DNA of 64,000 nt from assembly GCA_037139095.1 (NCBI GenBank), contig JBAXHD010000007.1:1-64000 (forward strand). Reading direction: 5' to 3'. A model generated the notes under the pieces. That model did no database searches, was not told where the DNA came from, and saw only the letters and a program-made list of their open reading frames with translations. How positions within the stretch are numbered: the first letter of the stretch is position 1; each line of letters opens with the position of its first letter. Of this stretch, positions 24,307 through 32,614 are shown piece by piece. The position numbers were made by a program, and so were the translations under genes. The stretch comes from WLMZ01 sp037139095 (GTDB taxonomy: Bacteria > Actinomycetota > Acidimicrobiia > Acidimicrobiales > Ilumatobacteraceae).

Positions 24307-25130
24307 TCGCCGTCTGTCTCAAGTGGGTCGACCAACGACCCGAGTTCGATCGGCTCGGCGTGCCCGTGGCTCCCGATTCCCGCTTCGCTGGAGTGTCGGC
24401 AGCCGATCAGGCGGCCCTCGAGTGGGCGCTTCGCTGCCGCGATGCATGGGGCGGCGCCAGCAACGAGCAAGTGGTCGCCATCACGGTGGGCCCGCCAGCA
24501 GCCGACGCTGTGTTGCGCGATGCCCTCGCGGCAGGTGCCGATCACGCCATCCGCATCGACCTACCGTTCGACGCACCAAGCCGCGTAGTGGCTGCAAGCC
24601 TCGCCGAGCACGTGAACGGCGCGTCAATGGTGTGGTGCGGCGACTACTCGCTCGACCGCGGCACCGGATCAGTGCCAGCGTTTCTGGCCGCCGAGCTTGG
24701 CACCGCGCAGGCGCTCGGGTTGATCGCAATCGATCTGCGCTCACCCACCGACACCACTGCACTGCGGCGCATCGATGGCGGACGACGCGAGCGCCTCGCG
24801 CTGGTCGGCCCAATCGTTGCCTCAGTCGAAGGCTCTACCGCCATGCTGCGCCGCGCCTCGATGCGTTCGATGTTGCGCCAACACCAGATCGAACTCATCG
24901 CTGGGCCAACACAACACATCGTCGAAACTGTTGCCGCGCCAGCGCGCCCCTACAGGCCGCGACCGCGAGTGCTGCCAATGCCCGTTGGCGCTTCCGCACT
25001 CGATCGCATTCGCACAATCACCGCCACCGATGCTCCCGTAAGCCACGGCGAAACTGTCACCCTCGACCCAGCGGCAGCTGCTGATCGCATCATTGAGGCG
25101 TTGTCCGAGTGGGGCTACCGCGCTCGTTAG
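24303..25130 (+). CDS. electron transfer flavoprotein beta subunit, mycofactocin-associated type
   Basis: A 275-residue ETF beta/FixA. MIAVCLKWVDQRPEF opens the nucleotide-binding fold, AITVGPPAADAVLRDALAAG is the typical VLR-AALAxGAD segment, and GDYSLDRGTGSVPAFLAAELG corresponds to the GxxSxDxxxGxVPxxLAxxLG ETF-beta signature. It completes the ETF with the alpha subunit located three genes upstream, an order (alpha, C, X, beta) unlike the usual adjacent alpha and beta genes. It precedes mftE by 112 bases. Confidence 0.88.
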   Translation: MIAVCLKWVDQRPEFDRLGVPVAPDSRFAGVSAADQAALEWALRCRDAWGGASNEQVVAITVGPPAADAVLRDALAAGADHAIRIDLPFDAPSRVVAASLAEHVNGASMVWCGDYSLDRGTGSVPAFLAAELGTAQALGLIAIDLRSPTDTTALRRIDGGRRERLALVGPIVASVEGSTAMLRRASMRSMLRQHQIELIAGPTQHIVETVAAPARPYRPRPRVLPMPVGASALDRIRTITATDAPVSHGETVTLDPAAAADRIIEALSEWGYRAR

Positions 25131-25242
25131 TGTCAGCCCGGTGTTGTACAAAGCAGTCGCCATTTGCACCACGAAGCCGGGTCGCCTCTCCAGTGGATCG
25201 CACAATGGTTTCGAGTTTTGCGTTGGCGACGCGTAGCGTCTC

Positions 25243-25959
25243 GTGGCAATGACCCCAAGCCAGCCTTCGCCCCACGCAACACGGCTCGGCGACGCAACGT
25301 GGACACAACTCAATCACGTCGATGGTCAACGCCCCATAGTGGTGCTACCCATTGGCTCGTGCGAGCAGCACGGCCCACATCTGCCGCTCGACACCGACAC
25401 CCGCATCGCCTGCGCAGTGGCCGATGGCATTGCATCGGCGCTCCCATATGCCCTTGTTGCTCCGGCGCTGGGCATCACCGCGAGCGGTGAGCATCAGGGT
25501 TTTGCGGGCACGCTTTCTCTTGGCAACGCTGCGCTCGAAACGGTGATCATCGAACTTGTTCGATCTGCCGATTGGAGCGCAGGGGTCGTGCTTGTCAACG
25601 GTCACGGCGGCAACCTGCAGTCGGTGAACGGCGCTGTTGCTGTGCTCACCACCGAAGGGCGCCGAGTCACTTCATGGTGGCCACGCATCGAAGGCGGCGA
25701 TGCTCACGCTGGTCGCACCGAGACGTCACTGATGCTGGCTATCGCCCCACACCTCGTTCGCACTGAGGCAATCGAGCCGGGCCGCACCGATGCGCTGCGC
25801 GATTTGTTGCCGCAGCTTCAAACTGGCGGCGTCCTATCGGTGAGCCCCAACGGCGTGTTAGGCGATCCCACCGGCGCCAGTAGCCACGAAGGCACATCGC
25901 TGCTCAGCAAACTTGTTTCCGATGCAACTACCCATGTGACCACGTGGATGTCGTCGTGA
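25243..25959 (+). CDS. mftE: mycofactocin precursor peptidase MftE (creatininase family)
   Basis: A 238-residue creatininase-fold metallopeptidase. LPIGSCEQHGPHLPLDTD supplies the metal ligands Glu, His and Asp, followed by NGHGGN and GDAHAGRTETSLML. The short length and the neighbouring MftF identify it as MftE, which releases the C-terminal Val-Tyr dipeptide from the modified MftA peptide in mycofactocin maturation (known for the family). GTG at 25243 or ATG at 25249 may be the start, with no clear ribosome binding site for either. The TGA overlaps the likely MftF start (GTGA). The peptide substrate gene mftA is not in this window. Confidence 0.85.
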   Translation: MAMTPSQPSPHATRLGDATWTQLNHVDGQRPIVVLPIGSCEQHGPHLPLDTDTRIACAVADGIASALPYALVAPALGITASGEHQGFAGTLSLGNAALETVIIELVRSADWSAGVVLVNGHGGNLQSVNGAVAVLTTEGRRVTSWWPRIEGGDAHAGRTETSLMLAIAPHLVRTEAIEPGRTDALRDLLPQLQTGGVLSVSPNGVLGDPTGASSHEGTSLLSKLVSDATTHVTTWMSS

Positions 25960-27344
25960 GATACAAGTTCGACACATCAGTTCGTCGAGCAGGCGACGGC
26001 ACGGTGCTCATCGGCGGATCACCGCTGAAGTTGCTGCGCCTCACCGGGAAGGGCGGCGAACTGCTCGACTCCATTGAGCGCGGCGAGTCAGTGCCGAGCA
26101 CCCCGGGTAATAACGCCCTCATCAACCGTTTACTTGATGGCGGCATCGTGCACCCTCGGCCCGATCATTTACCCGCTGCAGACACCCTGGCAGTCACTGT
26201 GGTGATCCCTGCGTTCAACACTCCCTCCTCCGACCTCACCCGGCTTGTGCAGCAGTGCCAAGCGCAATCCGCGAGTGGCGTTGCGGCAGTGCTCATTGTC
26301 GACGACGCATCTCAGCCTCCGCTTGGCGACATCGCTGGCGCCACAACAATCCGTAGGGAAACCAATGGCGGGCCCGGCGCCGCCCGATCAACCGGTCTCG
26401 ACCAGGTTGCAACGCCTCTCGTTGCCTTTGTCGACGCCGACGTAGATCTCGGGCCCGATTGGCTACAACCGCTGCTCGATCATTTCGCCGACAACCGGGT
26501 GGCCCTCGTGGCCCCACGTGTCGCCAGCATGCCCGGCGCTTCGCTGCTCGCACAGTACGAAACACTGCACTCTCCGCTCGACCTTGGGCCTACTCCCGCC
26601 CGCGTGCGCGCTGGTACACGAGTGAGCTACGTACCATCCGCCGCTCTGGTCTGCCGGGTCAGCGCACTGCGCGAGGTAGGCGGTTTCGACCCTTCGCTGC
26701 GCGTGGGCGAAGACGTCGATCTGGTGTGGCGACTCGACGAAGCCTCGTACGGTGTGCGTTACGAACCTGCCGTCACCGTCACACATCGTCCGCGTTCGTC
26801 ATTCAGGGCGTGGGCCAAGCAACGCTTCGATTACGGCACATCGGCCGCCCCACTCGCCACTCGCCACGCTGGCTCGCTCGCACCAGTACGCGTCAGCGGA
26901 TGGAGCGCTGCAACATGGTTGGCAATCGCCACCGGCCTCCCCATCGTGGGTGGCCTCATCGCAGTGGGCACCACTGCTCTGTTGGCCCGAAAGTTGCGCA
27001 CTATCCCAGATGGAACTCGCGAGGCTGTCCGACTCGCAGGCCTTGGGCACGTATTTGCGGGTCGATCACTGGCCTCAGCGGTGACCCGCGCGTGGTGGCC
27101 TCTGGCCGCGCTCGCCGCACTGGTTTCGAAGCGGGCGCGTTACGCGGTGCTGGTTGCTGCTCTTGCGCCCACCTCGTTCGACTGGATCAACAAACGACCA
27201 TCGATCGATCCGTTGCGTTATGTGGCGCTGCGCCTGCTCGACGACATGGCATATGGCGCTGGCCTCGCCACGGGCGCATTGAAAGCGCGTTCGCTCAACG
27301 CGCTGCAACCCGACTTCACGTCGTGGCCGCGGAATAAGAAATAG
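25956..27344 (+). CDS. mftF: mycofactocin glycosyltransferase MftF
   Basis: A 462-residue protein. The N-terminus (RYKFDTSVRRAGDGTVLIGG, SPLKLLRLTGKGGELLDSIE) is a PqqD-like segment characteristic of MftF. A GT2 domain follows with VTVVIPAFN, the nucleotide-binding VDADVDLG (DxD-like) and GEDVDLVWRLDEA. The last 130 residues have hydrophobic segments that may attach it to the membrane. MftF decorates mycofactocin with beta-1,4-glucose units (known in mycobacteria). GTG at 25956 is favoured by the GTGA overlap with mftE. GTG at 25944 is also possible. Confidence 0.88.
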   Translation: MRYKFDTSVRRAGDGTVLIGGSPLKLLRLTGKGGELLDSIERGESVPSTPGNNALINRLLDGGIVHPRPDHLPAADTLAVTVVIPAFNTPSSDLTRLVQQCQAQSASGVAAVLIVDDASQPPLGDIAGATTIRRETNGGPGAARSTGLDQVATPLVAFVDADVDLGPDWLQPLLDHFADNRVALVAPRVASMPGASLLAQYETLHSPLDLGPTPARVRAGTRVSYVPSAALVCRVSALREVGGFDPSLRVGEDVDLVWRLDEASYGVRYEPAVTVTHRPRSSFRAWAKQRFDYGTSAAPLATRHAGSLAPVRVSGWSAATWLAIATGLPIVGGLIAVGTTALLARKLRTIPDGTREAVRLAGLGHVFAGRSLASAVTRAWWPLAALAALVSKRARYAVLVAALAPTSFDWINKRPSIDPLRYVALRLLDDMAYGAGLATGALKARSLNALQPDFTSWPRNKK

Positions 27345-27353
27345 GTCGACGAG

Positions 27354-27848
27354 TTAGACAGCCGACGCTGCGAAACGACGCGAGAGGTCGTTGCAGGATT
27401 CACACACCTCGGCAGGAATGATGCCCCAACGCATCAGCCGATTGAAGATTGTGCAACCAAGGCAAAAAGCAAACACGGACTCGAGCGTGGCCGCCATTGC
27501 AATCGCCGCCACAAGCACCACGGCAAGACCGTGGTTACCAAAACCCCAGGCAATGCTGGCGCCCACCGAGAGCGAGGCACCAATGCCCTGAGCGAAACGC
27601 TTTGGTGGGCCGGGCACAAGCTTGGCCTCGCCGCCGATAAGCGGTGTGAGCACACGAGTAGACAGCTGCCCCAATGGGCTCAACGTTGGGCCGGTGAGTA
27701 CACGCGCCACGAAGCCGTAGGTGAGCGGAATCAGCATCCACCACTGCCGGAACACGACGAACGCAAGACATTGCAGCACGGCTCCACCAGCCACCAAACG
27801 GGCTGAAGTCTCGTTCACCGGATTTGGGAATCGAAAGAGTGTGCGCAT
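27354..27848 (-). CDS. DUF4395-family membrane protein
   Basis: A 164-residue membrane protein with about four hydrophobic segments. FPNPVNETSARLVAGG at the start, TGPTLSPLGQLSTRV in the middle and CLGCTIF with CESC at the end are diagnostic of DUF4395, which is often found beside thioredoxin-like or rhodanese genes. The paired CxxC motifs (CLGC, CESC) suggest redox or metal chemistry at the membrane. The function is unknown. Start set at the ATG at 27848, where the conserved N-terminus begins. Convergent with mftF by nine bases. Confidence 0.82.
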   Translation of the reverse strand: MRTLFRFPNPVNETSARLVAGGAVLQCLAFVVFRQWWMLIPLTYGFVARVLTGPTLSPLGQLSTRVLTPLIGGEAKLVPGPPKRFAQGIGASLSVGASIAWGFGNHGLAVVLVAAIAMAATLESVFAFCLGCTIFNRLMRWGIIPAEVCESCNDLSRRFAASAV

Positions 27849-27942
27849 GACCGCGACGATATACCGATAATTCCGATCAGACAACTCGGGAATTACCCCG
27901 GTGCCCCTCGGCGGACGCTGGCGGCACTACCGTCTTGACTCA

Positions 27943-28902
27943 ATGAGTCTTCGTCTCAGCGTTCAGCGTCGGGCGTGGCAGCAGTCTGTCGAGGCTCAGG
28001 CGGCGCTCAGGCCGGGCCTCATTCCCGTGGTGAAGGGCAACGGGTACGGCTTCGGACGAGCCACGCTGATGCCCATTGCAGGCCAGCTCAGCAACCACAT
28101 CGCTGTGGGCAGCGTGTACGAAGCCAGCGACGTTCCGCACACGCAAACGGCAATCGTGCTCACTCCGCATGTTGGCCAACTGCCCACCCACCTACCGCCT
28201 TCGGCTGTGCTCACGATGGCAGACATCCACCATGTGTCCACAGTTGCCGCTCAAGGCTGGACCGGCGATGTGGTCATCAAACTTCAGTCGAGCATGCGGC
28301 GCTACGGAACCACTTCCGACAATCTGCCATTCCTCGAGCAGGCCGTCCGCGATGCTCGCTGCACGCCGGTGGCCTACTCGCTGCATTTCCCGCTCGTCGG
28401 CACAGCAGCCGATCACGTTCTCGAAATCGAGCAGTGGCTGCCCAGGCTCAACCCCGACCTGCCTGTGAGCGTGAGCCACCTCGACACCGGCTCATACGCG
28501 CGGCTCATCGAGCGACACCCCGACCGCGAGTTTCAGATTCGTTGCGGCACGTCGTTGTGGCTTGGCGAACGCTCACTGATTTCACTCACCGCCGACGTCA
28601 TCTCGTCGCGGCTGGCCAGCGCTGGCGACGTCGTTGGCTACCGCGGCATCACCATCCCGGCCGAGGGCCATGTTGTACTCGTAGGCGCCGGTTCAGCCCA
28701 CGGCGTGCACGCACTCAACGACGGCCGCAGCCCGTTCCACTTCAGCCGGCATCGCCTCGTGCTGCTCGAGCCGCCGCACATGCACACATCAATGCTGTTC
28801 GTCGCACGCGAACTTGTGTGTCCCGGCCTGACCGATCGCGTCGACGTGCAACGGCCACTCACCACTTCAGTGGTCGACGAACTGGAATGGGTCGATGACT
28901 GA
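27943..28902 (+). CDS. alanine-racemase-like PLP protein (fold III), divergent
   Basis: A 319-residue protein. The PLP-lysine motif is VVKGNGYGFG (canonical VVKANAYGHG), SSMRRYG matches the GMGRLG region and RCGTSLWLG matches RPGIxLYG. The C-terminal beta domain is present (DVVGYRGITIPAEG). However, the segment that normally reads IGYADG with the catalytic tyrosine is VGAGSAHG here, so that tyrosine seems missing. It may not racemise alanine and could bind or process another amino acid. It shares an eight-base overlap with the following membrane acyltransferase, which suggests a joint role in modifying an envelope component (inference). Confidence 0.7.
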   Translation: MSLRLSVQRRAWQQSVEAQAALRPGLIPVVKGNGYGFGRATLMPIAGQLSNHIAVGSVYEASDVPHTQTAIVLTPHVGQLPTHLPPSAVLTMADIHHVSTVAAQGWTGDVVIKLQSSMRRYGTTSDNLPFLEQAVRDARCTPVAYSLHFPLVGTAADHVLEIEQWLPRLNPDLPVSVSHLDTGSYARLIERHPDREFQIRCGTSLWLGERSLISLTADVISSRLASAGDVVGYRGITIPAEGHVVLVGAGSAHGVHALNDGRSPFHFSRHRLVLLEPPHMHTSMLFVARELVCPGLTDRVDVQRPLTTSVVDELEWVDD

Positions 28903-30034
28903 CAAACGCATCGCCGCGCTCGACGTGACCCGAGCCGTGGCCTTGGTGGGTGTCGTCATCTTGAACTACCACGGCTTCCTCAACGGCTCCGACGATGGCA
29001 TCAACCGCTCGTTTGGCGAGCGATTGTTCGACACGCTTCAAGGTCCGCTCACCACTCGGTTTGCCGCCACGTTCGTGATGGTGGCCGGCATGGGAATCAC
29101 GCTGCTCACCAACCGCAGTCGGCTATCGGGCGATCGGGCAGCCATCCGCAACAGCCGTTGGCGACTCGCCCGACGCGGCCTGTTGCTGTACTCGGGTGGC
29201 TTCGTCCTCGAGTGGGTCTGGCCCGGAACCATCCTGTTCTATTACGGCGCACTGTTCATGGTGGGCGCATTGTTATTCACGCTTCGGTTGCGCTGGATTG
29301 CGTTGGTTGGAGCCGTCAGCGCACTCATTGGCGCGGGTGTTGCTTGGTTCAGTTACGAGCACGCGCACACCGGCCACAACGTGTCGTGGCTCGACCCCAA
29401 GATCACTTCACCACGCAACCTGCTGTTGCGCACCTTCATTGGCTACACCCATCCGCTATTTCCGTGGCTGGCCTTTCTGTGCGTCGGCATCATGATTGGC
29501 CGATTTCTGCCACTTGCCTCGCAATCTCGACTACGGCTTGGCGCACTGGGGGCGACGCTGCTCGCAACCACCTACGCGCTCAATCACTTCGGTCTCAAAC
29601 TGGCCGAATCCAATTCCACCGCAAGCGCAAAGTCCGTGCGCAGCTTCGCCGAACGCGGCATCGCCACCGACCGGTGGCAAGTGCTCCTCTCTACCCGCCC
29701 GTTCGATCGCGGCCTGCTCTACACCGTGGGCACCATCGGCTCGTCGCTGATCGCGTTCTGTGTGATCTCGGCAATCACTGAGCGCTTCCCCACTGCGTGG
29801 CCAACTCAACTGTTGCAGCACGCCGGCCAGATGACCCTCACCATCTACGCGTGCCACGCGATGGTGTTCAACGTTGTGGTGCACTGGATGCATTTGGTCA
29901 GCGCCACCGGACTCGACACTGCGCTGTTACTGAGCCTCGGCTTTTGGGTGTGCGCCATTGCCATCGGTGCGTGGTGGCACCGGTTCCTCGGAATGGGGCC
30001 ACTCGAACGCATCTACCGAGGCTTCGGGGGCTAG
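28895..30034 (+). CDS. multispanning membrane acyltransferase-like protein (HGSNAT/DUF418 type)
   Basis: A 379-residue protein with about ten hydrophobic helices. RIAALDVTRAVALVGVVILNYHGFL is the opening seen in DUF1624/HGSNAT and DUF418 membrane proteins, and the C-terminal half (TLTIYACHAMVFNVVV) resembles DUF418. Such proteins probably move acyl groups across or onto envelope sugars. Its ATG overlaps the end of the racemase-like gene (ATGACTGA), so the two are coupled. The function is not demonstrated. Confidence 0.72.
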   Translation: MTDKRIAALDVTRAVALVGVVILNYHGFLNGSDDGINRSFGERLFDTLQGPLTTRFAATFVMVAGMGITLLTNRSRLSGDRAAIRNSRWRLARRGLLLYSGGFVLEWVWPGTILFYYGALFMVGALLFTLRLRWIALVGAVSALIGAGVAWFSYEHAHTGHNVSWLDPKITSPRNLLLRTFIGYTHPLFPWLAFLCVGIMIGRFLPLASQSRLRLGALGATLLATTYALNHFGLKLAESNSTASAKSVRSFAERGIATDRWQVLLSTRPFDRGLLYTVGTIGSSLIAFCVISAITERFPTAWPTQLLQHAGQMTLTIYACHAMVFNVVVHWMHLVSATGLDTALLLSLGFWVCAIAIGAWWHRFLGMGPLERIYRGFGG

Positions 30035-30037
30035 CAC

Positions 30038-31594
30038 TCAGATCTTGCGGCCAGTGCCTTCCCAGAACGGTGCCCGCAGTTCGCGCTTGAGCAACTTGCC
30101 CGCATCGCTTCGCGGCATCTCGGCAACCACATCAATATTTTTCGGCACTTTGTATGCGGCCATCTTGGCTCGCACCAAGCCCTTGAGATCACGGTCGAGT
30201 GCCGGCGTGTACCGAGTGTTTGGGGTGAGCTGCACGGCGGCCCTGACCTCTTCGCCAAACTCGTCGTTGGGCACACCGAACACGGCGGCGTCGAGCACCG
30301 CTGGATGGCCAATGAGAATCGCCTCGATCTCAGCGGGATAGATGTTGACCCCACCCGAAATGATCATGTCGATCTTGCGGTCGCTCAGAAACAGGTAGCC
30401 ATCTTCATCGATGAAGCCAATGTCGCCAAGCGTGAAGAACCCAGGCTCCGGGTGCGCCTCAGCGGTTTTGCCCGGCTCGTTGAGGTACTCGAAATCAGTT
30501 CCAAGCAAGTTACGAACATGAATGACGCCTTCACTGCCGCGAGCGGCCTCGGCGCCATCATCGGCAACGATTTTGAGCTCAACAATCGGCATTGCCTTAC
30601 CGACCGAGCCCGGCTTATCGAGCCACTCCTGAGACGAGATGATCGTGACGACACCTCCTTCGGTGGCGCCGTAGTACTCGGAGATCTTGGGACCGAACCA
30701 ATCGATCATCGCCCGCTTCACCGATGGCGCACACGGCGCCGCCCCATGCAGCACGAGTTGTAGCGCGTCACCGTGGAAGGCGTCTTGCGCGTCGGGACTC
30801 ACGCGAAGCAATCGAACGAACTGCGTGGGAACCAGGTGCACGTTCGTGACGCCGTAGTCGTCGATGAGCTCGAGCGTCTCTTCAGGAATGAACTTGCGCT
30901 GCATCAGCACCGAGGTGCCAGCAATCAACGGAAGAAACGAAAACGCCCACTGTGCCGAGTGATACTGCGGCCCGCATAACAACGTGAGCCCAGGCGACGG
31001 AATACCAACCGATGCCATGGCTCCAGCGCTGAGCTTCAAAATCTCGGGAGGCGCTCCAAGCGTGAACGCCGTGTTCTTCACGCCCTTGGGTCGGCCTGTT
31101 GTGCCCGAGGTGTAGAACATGACCCCGCCCAACATCTGGTCGTCGGGCTCTGCCGGATTCGCGGCGTCGAGTACGTCTTCGTACGAGGCGAATTCGGTGT
31201 TGGGCGTTGACGACATGATGAGACGGCACAGCGGCGCCGCATCGGGGGTCAAGGCCAGCGCCTGAGTTGCTACTGCTTCGAGCTCGCCATCGACGATGAA
31301 CGCCCGCGAGCCACTGTCTTCGAGCACGTACGCAATCTCGTCCGGCGCGAAGTGCCAGTTGATCGGAACTGCGAGCCAACCGGCGCTGGCACAGGCCACG
31401 TACACCTCTTCGATTTCACGTCGGTTCCCCGCCAACAGCGCAACGCGGTCGCCGGGCTGCACACCAGCGCGTCGCAACACATCGATCAAACGGTTCGAAC
31501 GTTCGTTGAGCTCGCCCCAAGTGGTGTCGCCAACGGCATCGATAACCGCAACCCCATCGGATCGATCCTGAAAGTCACTGAGCAGACGTACCAT
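30038..31594 (-). CDS. acyl-CoA synthetase (FadD-like)
   Basis: A 518-residue ANL-superfamily enzyme. P-loop MFYTSGTTGRPKG, A5 motif EYYGATEGG, hinge FFTLGDIGFIDEDGYLFLSDR and C-terminal AGKLLKRELR are intact. The YGATEGG and NIYPAEIE motifs resemble actinobacterial FadD-type enzymes acting on fatty acids, sterol side chains or aromatic acids. ATG at 31594 is favoured, since the eight residues upstream are not conserved. Convergent with the membrane acyltransferase with only three bases between stops. Confidence 0.87.
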   Translation of the reverse strand: MVRLLSDFQDRSDGVAVIDAVGDTTWGELNERSNRLIDVLRRAGVQPGDRVALLAGNRREIEEVYVACASAGWLAVPINWHFAPDEIAYVLEDSGSRAFIVDGELEAVATQALALTPDAAPLCRLIMSSTPNTEFASYEDVLDAANPAEPDDQMLGGVMFYTSGTTGRPKGVKNTAFTLGAPPEILKLSAGAMASVGIPSPGLTLLCGPQYHSAQWAFSFLPLIAGTSVLMQRKFIPEETLELIDDYGVTNVHLVPTQFVRLLRVSPDAQDAFHGDALQLVLHGAAPCAPSVKRAMIDWFGPKISEYYGATEGGVVTIISSQEWLDKPGSVGKAMPIVELKIVADDGAEAARGSEGVIHVRNLLGTDFEYLNEPGKTAEAHPEPGFFTLGDIGFIDEDGYLFLSDRKIDMIISGGVNIYPAEIEAILIGHPAVLDAAVFGVPNDEFGEEVRAAVQLTPNTRYTPALDRDLKGLVRAKMAAYKVPKNIDVVAEMPRSDAGKLLKRELRAPFWEGTGRKI

Positions 31595-31633
31595 GCGACG
31601 AATGTAGTACCGCGCCACATGGCGCCGGGTAGA

Positions 31634-32533
31634 TCAGCGGGCCGAGGTGCCTCGCGCACTGCGGTGCATGCCGCGCATTCCCACCGCGCCGGCACCGATC
31701 AACGGGCCGCGTTCTTCAAGCCGAGCCGGGGTAATGCGCGCTCCGCGCGAAAAGCTGAGCTGGCAGTGCTCAGACAAGCTGTCTTGCGCAGCGTTGAAGA
31801 ACGTGGCCCCGAAACCGAGCGCAACAGAGCCACCGACCACCACCAAATCGAGATCGAGCGCATTGCACACCGAGGCAACGGCTCTGCCAACGAGTCGGCC
31901 GGTGCGCACCATGATGTCGTAGGTGGGCTCTGTGGGCGACCGACCTGTGATGGCTTCGATAGCAGGTCCCGAGGCCTCGGCCTCAAGGCATCCGCGCGCC
32001 CCGCACACACACCTGCGCCCATTGGGCTCAACGATGACATGACCAATGTGTCCAGCGTTGCCGGTGGCGCCGTCGAGTAGCTGACCGTCGATAACGATGC
32101 CGCCGCCGACGCCCGTTGAGACCACCATCGCCATGAAGTTCTTGCGACCCACGGCTGCGCCGACCCATCCTTCGGCAAGAGCAAGTGCCTTTGCGTCGAG
32201 GTCGCCGTAGACCGGTAGCTGAGTTATCGCCTGCAAGCGATCACGCAATGGGTACTCGCGCCACACTGCAATGTTGAGTGGAGACACGGTTGCGCAGTTT
32301 GGAGTGACCGGACCAGCCGACCCAACGCCGACCACAACCGGGCGAGCCTGGTGATGGCCGACGGCTCGAGCAAGTTGCGACTCGACGATCTCGCGTAGTT
32401 GAGCGAAGATGCCAGCCGCGTTCAGGCTGTGATCAATCTCGACTCGTTCGAAGTCGATCAGCTCGCCTGCCATCGTCATCAAGCCAGCAGCCATCTTGGT
32501 GCCACCAATGTCGATTGCGAGTACCACGTCCAT
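31634..32533 (-). CDS. ROK-family sugar kinase (glucokinase-like)
   Basis: A 299-residue ROK protein. AIDIGGTKMAAG is the phosphate-binding loop, VVSTGVGGGIVIDGQLL carries the ROK sugar site, GNAGHIGHVIV holds the HIGH-type metal/sugar motif, and CVCGARGCLEAEASG is the ROK zinc motif. No DNA-binding domain is present, so it is a kinase rather than a repressor. It probably phosphorylates glucose or a related hexose. It sits downstream of the desulfhydrase-like gene on the same strand with 81 bases between. Confidence 0.87.
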   Translation of the reverse strand: MDVVLAIDIGGTKMAAGLMTMAGELIDFERVEIDHSLNAAGIFAQLREIVESQLARAVGHHQARPVVVGVGSAGPVTPNCATVSPLNIAVWREYPLRDRLQAITQLPVYGDLDAKALALAEGWVGAAVGRKNFMAMVVSTGVGGGIVIDGQLLDGATGNAGHIGHVIVEPNGRRCVCGARGCLEAEASGPAIEAITGRSPTEPTYDIMVRTGRLVGRAVASVCNALDLDLVVVGGSVALGFGATFFNAAQDSLSEHCQLSFSRGARITPARLEERGPLIGAGAVGMRGMHRSARGTSAR

Positions 32534-32614
32534 CAGTTGCGAAGGGTAGTCCGCATCGCTTGAGCTCAAACGATTCTTCAGCGGCCCGAGAGCTCTGACT
32601 ACGCGCGCTCGGGA

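Noticed and set aside
24050..25084. 344-codon plus-strand frame overlapping FixX and ETF beta
   Set aside because: A different frame over two well-supported genes. The translation is Arg/Pro-rich and has no family features.
21775..28902. Search for a mycofactocin precursor peptide (mftA) near the ETF/mftE/mftF genes
   Set aside because: No short frame ending in a CGVY-like sequence was found in the gaps 25131-25242, 21027-21096 or 27849-27942, so no mftA is called.
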